A stretch of DNA of 15,222 nt, taken from positions 1 through 15,222 of the forward strand of contig CALWAJ010000024.1 in the NCBI GenBank assembly GCA_944373065.1. Direction: 5' to 3'. Positions 7,654-13,194 of the stretch are shown here, in pieces. Numbering within the stretch: position 1 is the stretch's first letter; each line of letters begins with the position of its first letter. The notes below the pieces were generated by a model, which worked only from the letters and a program-made list of their open reading frames with translations, was not told the DNA's origin and ran no database searches. This DNA is from an uncultured Bacilli bacterium (GTDB lineage Bacteria; Bacillota_I; Bacilli_A; RF39; UBA660). Both the position numbers and the translations under genes were made by a program.

Positions 7654-8211
7654 ATGGTTAATTCAAATGATTTTAAACCTGGTATGACTATTCAGTTTGA
7701 GGGAGGAATCTTTACTATAATTGAAAGTCAACATGTTAAACCTGGTAAAGGTGCGGCAATTGTAAAAGCTAAGATGAAGAATCTAAGAACAGGTTCTATT
7801 GTAGAGAAGACTTTTAATGCTGGAGTTAAAGTAGAAACAGCTCATATAGATAAGAAGACTATGCAATTTTTATATTCTATGGGAGATACTTATTACTTTA
7901 TGAGTATGACAGATTATGAGCAAATAGAACTTGATAAGAGTGTTATAGGAGATGACGCTAAATACTTAAAAGAAAACTTAGAAGTTGAAATTACTTTCTT
8001 TGAGGGTGAAATGTTAGGAATGAATTTACCTGATAAAGTAGTTATGAAAGTAGTTAAGACAGAAGATGCCGTTAAAGGTAATACAAGTAGCGGTGCTATG
8101 AAAAATGCAGAATTAGAAACAGGTATGACTATTCAAGTTCCATTATTTATTAAGCAAGATGAAGATATCTTAGTTAGTACTAAAGATGGAAAATATGTAT
8201 CACGTGCTTAG
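7654..8211 (+). CDS. efp: Translation elongation factor P
   Basis: The 185-residue product has the normal length. EF-P binds between the P and E sites and rescues ribosomes stalled on consecutive prolines. The N-terminal KOW-like domain starts NDFKPGMTIQFEGGIFTIIE, and the functional loop HVKPGKGAAIV places lysine K32 at its tip, flanked by glycines. This is the Bacillus-like context in which K32 carries 5-aminopentanol, rather than the arginine or beta-lysine types. Two OB-fold domains follow, and the C-terminus has the family signature (KNAELETGMTIQVPLFIKQ...VSTKDGKYVSRA). No modification enzymes (YmfI-like or EpmA/EarP) are nearby. RBS AAAGGAG (7639-7645) is eight bases upstream of the ATG. 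A strong terminator follows. Confidence 0.96.
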   Translation: MVNSNDFKPGMTIQFEGGIFTIIESQHVKPGKGAAIVKAKMKNLRTGSIVEKTFNAGVKVETAHIDKKTMQFLYSMGDTYYFMSMTDYEQIELDKSVIGDDAKYLKENLEVEITFFEGEMLGMNLPDKVVMKVVKTEDAVKGNTSSGAMKNAELETGMTIQVPLFIKQDEDILVSTKDGKYVSRA

Positions 8212-8222
8212 AAATTAATTGT

Positions 8223-8252
8223 AAAACAGTAACTAATTGTTATTGTTTTTTT
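8223..8252 (+). terminator. Terminator after efp
   Basis: Stem AACAGTAAC (8225-8233) pairs with GTTATTGTT (8239-8247) with one G-U pair and a 5-nt loop, extendable by two A-T pairs, followed by T to 8252. It isolates the housekeeping block from the surface-protein gene. Confidence 0.8.
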
Positions 8253-8263
8253 CTTTTCTATAA

Positions 8264-8292
8264 TTGATTTATCGGGCTCTATGTGTTAATAT
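8264..8292 (+). promoter_or_regulatory. Promoter of the 621-residue surface protein
   Basis: -35 TTGATT (8264-8269), 17-bp spacer ending TGT, -10 TAATAT (8287-8292): an extended -10 promoter. The expected start is near 8299, leaving a leader of about 60 nt with AAGGAG (8349-8354) six bases before the ATG. The leader is A-rich and has no obvious structure. Confidence 0.7.
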
Positions 8293-8360
8293 TTTATTAG
8301 ATAGAAGAATGATATCTATAAATATGGAAATTCTAAATATAAAAAGGTAAGGAGTTTGAC

Positions 8361-10226
8361 ATGGAGAAAGATAATAATAAAAATAAAAGAGTTATTGTAA
8401 TAGTAATAAGTATATTGTTAGTAATTATATTAGTGTTAGGATTAACTTTTGCTTATCTTAGAACGGAGTTAAGTGGAAGTGAACAGATAGTAAAAGTAGG
8501 AACATTAGATTTAATATTAGATGAGACAAGTGAAGGGATAAGTTTGGATAATGCTATAGGATTAAGTGATAATAAAGGAATGAGTACAACACCTTCTACT
8601 TTTGAGTTAAAAAATAATGGAAGTAAAGCTGTTGATTATATCATCTATTTAGATGATAATACGATAGAAGAGACTGATACAAGAATAGATGATAAGTATT
8701 TAAAATATAATCTAAATAAAAATGGAGAAGATAGTGGAGCCACATTATTAACTAGTATAGGAAGTAATCCTAATAGAGTATTAGATATGGGGACAATAGA
8801 AGGTAAGAGTACTAATAAATATAGTTTAAACTTATGGATAACAGATGAAGTGGATGGAAATTATTCAGGACATGTATTTAGTGGTAAGTTAAGAGTAGAG
8901 GTTAGTCAAAAAAGACCTGGAGCAGGAGAGACAATCATTGCTAATCTAACTAGTGGGGATACTTTTGATGATGGAGTAGATACATTTATAACGGGAGAGG
9001 ATCCAAATAACTATATCTGGTACAGTGGAAAATTGTGGAGAGCAGTGTCTGTTAATAATAAAGCAAAGACTACCAAGTTAGTAACACAGTGGAATATAAG
9101 TGCAACTACATATAATCCAGATAATCAAACTAATTTTGCAGGAAGTTATATGGAAGAGTGGCTAAATGATACAAGTATTGATGGCTTTTTAGGTAATTTA
9201 AGGGATTATGAGAATTTTATTGTAACAGATGCTAAGTGGAATGCTACATTAGATGCAACTAGTCTAGGAAGTATAACAAGACCAAGGGACGATGGTACAA
9301 TAGTGACAGATGCAGTAGGATTACTTAATATGTATGAGTATCAATCTAGTTATCATGGAACAACTTATAGTAATGGCTATTTAAATAATGGACTTTATTG
9401 GTGGACTCTAACACCATATAATTCGTCAGGCGTTCGGTGTGTCTACAGCAATGGTGACGCTGGCAACAATTCGCCTTCGGGCAGTTCGAATGGCGTGCGG
9501 CCATCAATAAATCTAAAATCTAGCGTTCGTATCGCAGATGGCGATGGGACAATAGATAACCCTTATCGCTTAAACGGAGATAATGATACTAATCTTTCAG
9601 GAACATTGCTATCAAGTAGGTATAGTGGAGAATATATAAGATTTGGAAATGATGAAAACAATCTATATAGAATAGTAAGTCATGAAAATGGTAGTGGCAC
9701 CAAAATAGTCAGTGACCAACCATTAAAAAGTTCAGGAAATTTTTTAAGCAGTGTCTTTGATAGTAATAGTAGTGTTAGTTATTCAAGTAGTAATACAATA
9801 GGTGCATTTCTAAACGGCGAATATTTAACAAATTATGTAGATACTACATATAGTGATATGATAGAAGATAGTACTACTTGGTATCTAGGAACAGTAGGAA
9901 GTGGTACATCATATAAACTAGCCAAATATACAGATACTAATATGAGTAGTACGACTTCATCAACAATAGATGCTAAAGTAGGATTACTAAGGTTTGGGGA
10001 ATTAATGGCAGGCCAATTTGATAGAAATGAAAATAATACAAATTATTGGACATTAACGCCGTATAATACGTCTATCGTGCGTGACGTGTACAGCAGTGGC
10101 ATCGCGGACTACACTTATCCGACCGGTGCCGACGGCGTGCGGCCATCTATAAATCTAAAATCTAACGTACAAATTATAAATGGTGATGGAACTAAAGAAC
10201 GACCTTTTGAGATTGCCTTACAATAA
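8361..10226 (+). CDS. Exported surface protein with TasA-like module and two lectin-like (DUF6273/FISUMP-like) domains; candidate DGR variable protein
   Basis: The product is 621 residues. Residues 1-33 are a basic start plus a long hydrophobic stretch ending GLTFAYL, a signal peptide or anchor. Residues 34-185 (KVGTLDLILDE, STFELKNNGSKAVDYIIYLD) resemble the TasA/camelysin module, whose members usually have A-Y-F near the cleavage site and GTLDL soon after. Two similar domains follow, about 190-405 and 406-621. Both end with WTLTPYN, a variable stretch, then GVRPSINLKS, as in C-type-lectin/FGE-like folds (DUF6273, FISUMP). The variable stretches (residues 355-377 and 570-591) are encoded by GC-rich, adenine-poor DNA unlike the rest of the gene. 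The gene has its own promoter and terminator. No sortase motif is present and no SipW-type peptidase is nearby. Ligand binding at the surface is inferred; the domain names are pattern matches only. Confidence 0.75.
   Translation: MEKDNNKNKRVIVIVISILLVIILVLGLTFAYLRTELSGSEQIVKVGTLDLILDETSEGISLDNAIGLSDNKGMSTTPSTFELKNNGSKAVDYIIYLDDNTIEETDTRIDDKYLKYNLNKNGEDSGATLLTSIGSNPNRVLDMGTIEGKSTNKYSLNLWITDEVDGNYSGHVFSGKLRVEVSQKRPGAGETIIANLTSGDTFDDGVDTFITGEDPNNYIWYSGKLWRAVSVNNKAKTTKLVTQWNISATTYNPDNQTNFAGSYMEEWLNDTSIDGFLGNLRDYENFIVTDAKWNATLDATSLGSITRPRDDGTIVTDAVGLLNMYEYQSSYHGTTYSNGYLNNGLYWWTLTPYNSSGVRCVYSNGDAGNNSPSGSSNGVRPSINLKSSVRIADGDGTIDNPYRLNGDNDTNLSGTLLSSRYSGEYIRFGNDENNLYRIVSHENGSGTKIVSDQPLKSSGNFLSSVFDSNSSVSYSSSNTIGAFLNGEYLTNYVDTTYSDMIEDSTTWYLGTVGSGTSYKLAKYTDTNMSSTTSSTIDAKVGLLRFGELMAGQFDRNENNTNYWTLTPYNTSIVRDVYSSGIADYTYPTGADGVRPSINLKSNVQIINGDGTKERPFEIALQ
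9423..9526 (+). repeat. Variable-region candidate 1 (GC-rich patch plus conserved 3' block)
   Basis: Bases 9423-9500 are about 59% GC and 17% A by my count, against about 30% GC and 35-43% A in neighbouring 60-base stretches. They encode S355 to R380. From 9492 a conserved block begins with GGCGTGCGGCCATC and runs to 9526; it matches variable region 2 at 33 of 35 bases. The patch is the counterpart of 10068-10142, with one extra codon. Confidence 0.75.
10068..10168 (+). repeat. Variable-region candidate 2 (GC-rich patch plus conserved 3' block)
   Basis: Bases 10068-10142 are about 63% GC and 17% A by my count, inside an AT-rich gene. They encode T570 to R594 near the C-terminus, the usual place of a DGR variable region. 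The conserved 3' block 10134-10168 begins GGCGTGCGGCCATC and is the near-copy of 9492-9526. Confidence 0.75.
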
Positions 10227-10258
10227 AGAAGAGTGATGTTAATTTCATCACTCTTCTT
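10226..10258. terminator. Bidirectional terminator overlapping two convergent gene ends
   Basis: A perfect 13-bp stem, 10226-10238 with 10246-10258, closes a 7-nt loop. The plus-strand stop (10224-10226) touches its left edge, and the minus-strand gene ends inside its right arm (stop complement 10248-10250), so the stem itself encodes that protein's terminal glutamates. Flanking T-richness is modest on both sides. Confidence 0.7.
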
Positions 10259-10877
10259 CGTTTTCTTCTTGCTTTTCGACTATTCTTCCTATTCTAAAAC
10301 TATATTTATAATCACCTTCATTATATTCTTTTAAACTGCATTCTATTCCTTGATATTGGAAAAACTCTGATGTTTTACTTGTCTTATCTTTTGTATTTCC
10401 TATTGTTTCAAAGACTCTATCATATATTAAATCTATTGTCTCATCAGTAATATCACTATTATTCGCTAAAATCATATTGCTAATCAAATCTTTAGCATCT
10501 TTATTTCTTTTAGCAAAGTCAATAGTTGTTATACTCACATTATTATCATCAAGATAAAACTCTATCTTCATATCATTAATAACCGCTGTATTATCATCAA
10601 CCTCTAACTTATCATCACTTATCTCATTAAATTTTTTTACTAAATCATCAAGATTAATATTTTCTATCGTATCAACCGTCATCAAACTATCTTCTCTAGC
10701 TTTCTCTAATCTTTCATTCATTGTTCTATGATCAATTATACTCTTAGTAATTTCTGTAGAAGCAAAGTAACAGATAACTCCTAAAACAATAGTAACTATA
10801 ACTAAAATAATAATCTGTTTCTTAGTTAATTTCTTTGTTTCTTTCTTTTCCTTTTTCTCTTTTGCATTTTTCTTCAT
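10248..10877 (-). CDS. Unknown membrane-anchored protein
   Basis: The product is 209 residues from the ATG at 10877. An upstream in-frame ATG at 10967 would add 30 residues but lies beyond the promoter and has no ribosome site, whereas AAGGAGGG (minus 10896-10889) precedes the chosen start with a rather long 11-nt gap. The N-terminus is strongly basic (KKNAKEKKEKKETKKLTKKQ). One membrane segment follows at about 22-40 (IIILVIVTIVLGVICYFAS). The rest, about 165 residues, is an acidic mixed alpha/beta domain likely outside the cell, ending in glutamates (EKQEENEEE). The positive-inside pattern fits N-in, C-out. I recognise no family. It is divergent from the PfkB kinase and convergent with the variable surface protein. 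Confidence 0.7.
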   Translation of the reverse strand: MKKNAKEKKEKKETKKLTKKQIIILVIVTIVLGVICYFASTEITKSIIDHRTMNERLEKAREDSLMTVDTIENINLDDLVKKFNEISDDKLEVDDNTAVINDMKIEFYLDDNNVSITTIDFAKRNKDAKDLISNMILANNSDITDETIDLIYDRVFETIGNTKDKTSKTSEFFQYQGIECSLKEYNEGDYKYSFRIGRIVEKQEENEEE

Positions 10878-10888
10878 AATTAGATTTA

Positions 10889-10896
10889 CCCTCCTT
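10889..10896 (-). promoter_or_regulatory. Ribosome binding site deciding the start of the minus-strand membrane protein
   Basis: AAGGAGGG on the minus strand lies 11 nt before the ATG at 10877. It lies within the reading frame of the longer alternative start, which supports the shorter protein. Confidence 0.65.
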
Positions 10897-10901
10897 TTTC
10901 T

Positions 10902-10910
10902 ATTATAACA
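10902..10910 (-). promoter_or_regulatory. Extended -10 promoter of the minus-strand membrane protein
   Basis: TGTTATAAT on the minus strand (10910-10902): consensus TATAAT with TGn. No good -35 is seen at 16-18 bp. It lies downstream of the alternative ATG at 10967, excluding that start for this transcript. Confidence 0.6.
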
Positions 10911-10959
10911 AATGTTTACACTTAAGTCCTTACTTTTTATATATTTTTTACAAGAATTT

Positions 10960-10968
10960 TGATACAAT
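10960..10968 (+). promoter_or_regulatory. Extended -10 promoter of the PfkB-smr pair
   Basis: TGATACAAT (10960-10968) gives TGn plus TACAAT. The -35 region is only T-rich. The transcript would start near 10975, leaving a very short leader with GGTGAT before the ATG at 10987. Confidence 0.5.
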
Positions 10969-10986
10969 TAGAGTGGTGATAATAAT

Positions 10987-11889
10987 ATGAAATATTTAAC
11001 AATAGGACATGCTTCTTATGATATAACTTTTACAACAGAAAGCTATCCTGTAGAAAATACAAAGGTAAGAGTAAAAAAATATATAGATTGTGGAGGAGGT
11101 CCTGCTAGTACAGCAGGCTATTTATTAGGCCTATGGGGAGCAGACTCCTCATTTCAAGGAGTAGTAGGAAATGACTACTATGGCCAAAAGCTTAAACAAG
11201 AATTAATTAGAGCAGGGGTTGATACAACTTACTTAGAATTAGTTCCAAACTATAATACTATGTTAAGCTTTATCATTGCTAATACTACTAAAGCTTCAAG
11301 AACAATCTTAACTAGTCAAGATGATAATGTTGTAAGATGTAGTATGGAAAATAATAATAAATACGATGTTATCTTAGTTGATGGTGAAGAAGAAGAGATG
11401 AGTAAAAAAGTTCTTCTTAATAATAAAGATGCTATTAAAATAATAGATGCAGGTACTTTTAAACCTTCAACAGTAGCACTTTGTCCTCTAGTTGACTATC
11501 TTGTTTGTTCTAAAAACTTTGCTCTAGACTATACTAAATTAGAATATGATGGAAGTATAGAATCCCTAATAAAAATCCACAATAAACTAACAGCCGACTT
11601 TAAAAATATAGTTGTTATTACTTTGGAAGATAAAGGCTGCTTTACCAAGATAAACAATGAATATAAATTAATTCCTAGTATTAAAGTAAAAGCTGTTGAT
11701 ACAACAGGAGCAGGAGATATTTTCCATGGAGCCTTTACATACTTTATTTCTAATAACTATGATTTAGAAACAACTTGTAGGCTATCAAATATTACAGGTG
11801 CCTTATCAACATTAAAAGTAGGAGGAAGGTTTTCCATTCCTAAACTAAGTGCTGTCTTAGAAAGAAGTGAGGACGTTGATATTATCTAG
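10987..11889 (+). CDS. PfkB-family (ribokinase-like) sugar/nucleoside kinase
   Basis: The 300-residue product has the normal length for the family. PfkB signature 1 region is seen as DCGGGPASTAG (34-44) and ADSSFQGVVGNDYYGQ (52-67). Signature 2, DTTGAGDIFHGAF (238-250), contains the anion hole and the catalytic base D244. The product should phosphorylate a sugar or nucleoside with ATP in the cytoplasm. The substrate cannot be assigned: no transporter, hydrolase or sugar-pathway gene lies beside it. The short lid strand region (18-33) and GLWGADSSFQG recall general ribokinase/fructokinase-like members. The leader is short with a modest GGTGAT ribosome site. The 3' end overlaps the smr gene by 23 bases. 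Confidence 0.88.
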   Translation: MKYLTIGHASYDITFTTESYPVENTKVRVKKYIDCGGGPASTAGYLLGLWGADSSFQGVVGNDYYGQKLKQELIRAGVDTTYLELVPNYNTMLSFIIANTTKASRTILTSQDDNVVRCSMENNNKYDVILVDGEEEEMSKKVLLNNKDAIKIIDAGTFKPSTVALCPLVDYLVCSKNFALDYTKLEYDGSIESLIKIHNKLTADFKNIVVITLEDKGCFTKINNEYKLIPSIKVKAVDTTGAGDIFHGAFTYFISNNYDLETTCRLSNITGALSTLKVGGRFSIPKLSAVLERSEDVDII

Positions 11890-12130
11890 TTATCCTAAAA
11901 TAGATTTACATGGGATGGATAGAGAATATGCCATATACAAAGTAAAAGAGTTTATAAATGATTGTTATAAGCTTAATTATGAATATATTGTTATAATTCA
12001 TGGTATAGGAGCAGGAATATTAAAAAATAGTGTCCTAAACTATTTAAAAACAGATAAAAAAGTATTAGAATATAAACTAGATTTTATGAATCCAGGTTGT
12101 ACTATCGTTCGCTTGAAATTTGACAAATAG
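11867..12130 (+). CDS. Small stand-alone Smr-domain protein
   Basis: The 87-residue protein consists almost entirely of an Smr (small MutS-related) domain. It has the DLHG motif (13-16) with the following helix (EYAIYKVKEFINDCY), the HGxGxG motif as HGIGAG (45-50), and the terminal strand GCTIVRLK (77-84). Smr domains occur at the C-terminus of MutS2 and as separate proteins, and act as DNA-nicking or RNA endonucleases; which applies here is not visible. The best start is GTG at 11867, inside the last codons of the PfkB gene (23-base overlap) with only a weak AGAAAGA site, so it probably depends on coupling to PfkB translation. Start by TTG at 11876 is possible. Its last codons carry the -35 of the next promoter. 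Confidence 0.82.
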   Translation: MRTLILSSYPKIDLHGMDREYAIYKVKEFINDCYKLNYEYIVIIHGIGAGILKNSVLNYLKTDKKVLEYKLDFMNPGCTIVRLKFDK

Positions 12131-12148
12131 AGTCTTTTATGGTATAAT
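12120..12148 (+). promoter_or_regulatory. Perfect-consensus promoter embedded in the end of smr
   Basis: -35 TTGACA (12120-12125), exactly 17 bp, -10 TATAAT (12143-12148) preceded by TGG (12140-12142). Both hexamers match the sigma-A consensus with an extended -10. The -35 overlaps the last codons and stop of smr. Start is expected near 12155. Confidence 0.92.
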
Positions 12149-12165
12149 ATGGCCAACTTATATGG

Positions 12166-12172
12166 AAGGGGG
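12166..12172 (+). promoter_or_regulatory. Ribosome binding site fixing the start at 12179
   Basis: AAGGGGG lies six bases before the ATG at 12179. The in-frame ATG at 12149 is the base next to the -10 hexamer and upstream of the predicted transcript start, so it is not used. Confidence 0.88.
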
Positions 12173-12178
12173 ATTAAG

Positions 12179-13180
12179 ATGTACACAGAGGAGAATTTTA
12201 GAGGAAGATTTCCTTTAAGAGATATATTATTAAAAGTAATAGTCGTTGTTATCTTTATTGTCTTAGTCGCTTGGGCTATCGCTAAAATATTAGGACCTAA
12301 TAACGAAGTAACTAAAGATACAACAAAATATGATAAAGTATTTAGTGAAAACATCAAGATAATGGAAGATACTGCTCTTACTTATTACAATAAAGATAAT
12401 CTACCAAAAGAAGTAGGAGAAGTAAGTGAATTATCTTTAAGAGACATGATAAATAATAGCCTACTAGATGCTTTTACAGATGCTGATAATAAAGCTTGTG
12501 ATGTTAATGCTAGTTATATTAGGCTTACTAAAAATAATGAAGATTATACGCTTAGAGTTAATTTAAAATGTAATGAAAAAGAAGATTATACATTGACAAG
12601 AGTAGGAGAATATGACTACTGTGATAATACTATCTGTAAGGAAGATAAGTCTAAAAATAAAGCTAAAGAGGAAGAAAAAGTTGATGATACTCCTAAAGAA
12701 AAAGTAGAGATTAAAGAAGATAATAATTCTAATAATAACAATGCTACTGATAATGGAGCGATTTCCTATAATTATAATAGAAGTGCAACTACTAATAACA
12801 GTACTACAAATAATGAAACACAACCTGCAACTAATAACAATCAAACAACAAGTACAGTAACATATGAATATAAGAAAGTATCTGCCCCAGTTTTATCAAA
12901 TTGGAGTAGTTGGAGTGATTGGATTGTAAATACTAAAAAATATACATCTATAATGTGTGCATCAACTGATACTAATTGCTTAAGAGAAGTACAAACAACA
13001 TCAAGAAGAGAATATATTGGTACTTATAAGGGACAACCTGCTTATGCAACTGTTTATTATTATAGTTATCGTACTAGAAGATTAATAAGTAGTGGTGGTA
13101 CAGATATTAAATGGAGTACATACAATGATACGAATCTATTAAATAATGGATATACCTATACAGGTAATAAAAGGGGATAA
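12179..13180 (+). CDS. Membrane-anchored, N/T-rich surface protein with WxxWxxW motif
   Basis: The product is 333 residues from the ATG at 12179. One membrane segment lies at about 16-37 (ILLKVIVVVIFIVLVAWAIA), N-in. Next is a compact domain of about 50-145 (ENIKIMEDTALTYYNKDNLP, ELSLRDMINNSLLDAFTD), which looks loosely like a pseudopilin or small sensor domain. A K/E then N/T-rich linker follows at about 155-228. A C-terminal domain of about 229-333 has SNWSSWSDW, with W242, W245 and W248 spaced as in thrombospondin type 1 repeats. Six cysteines sit in close pairs (107/131, 148/153, 260/267), fitting disulfides outside the cell. No family is assigned. It is first in an operon with the next gene, 14 nt away, under the strongest promoter of the window. 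Confidence 0.75.
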   Translation: MYTEENFRGRFPLRDILLKVIVVVIFIVLVAWAIAKILGPNNEVTKDTTKYDKVFSENIKIMEDTALTYYNKDNLPKEVGEVSELSLRDMINNSLLDAFTDADNKACDVNASYIRLTKNNEDYTLRVNLKCNEKEDYTLTRVGEYDYCDNTICKEDKSKNKAKEEEKVDDTPKEKVEIKEDNNSNNNNATDNGAISYNYNRSATTNNSTTNNETQPATNNNQTTSTVTYEYKKVSAPVLSNWSSWSDWIVNTKKYTSIMCASTDTNCLREVQTTSRREYIGTYKGQPAYATVYYYSYRTRRLISSGGTDIKWSTYNDTNLLNNGYTYTGNKRG

Positions 13181-13194
13181 GGAGTTGATAAATT

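Noticed and set aside
9423..10168. The islands as horizontally acquired inserts or phase-variation cassettes
   Set aside because: Both start and stop at the same points in homologous loops, the flanks remain homologous, no inverted repeats or recombinase gene are seen, and the codon-position pattern fits adenine mutagenesis better.
10878..10967. 30-residue N-terminal extension of the minus-strand membrane protein
   Set aside because: It spans the promoter and ribosome site of the shorter form and would add a basic, cysteine-containing peptide with no ribosome site of its own.
12149..12178. ATG at 12149 as start of the surface protein
   Set aside because: It is adjacent to the -10 hexamer, upstream of the expected transcript start, and has no ribosome site.
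12563..12844. Minus-strand open frame opposite the N/T-rich linker
   Set aside because: I/F-rich composition is the complement of AT-rich low-complexity codons; no start signals.
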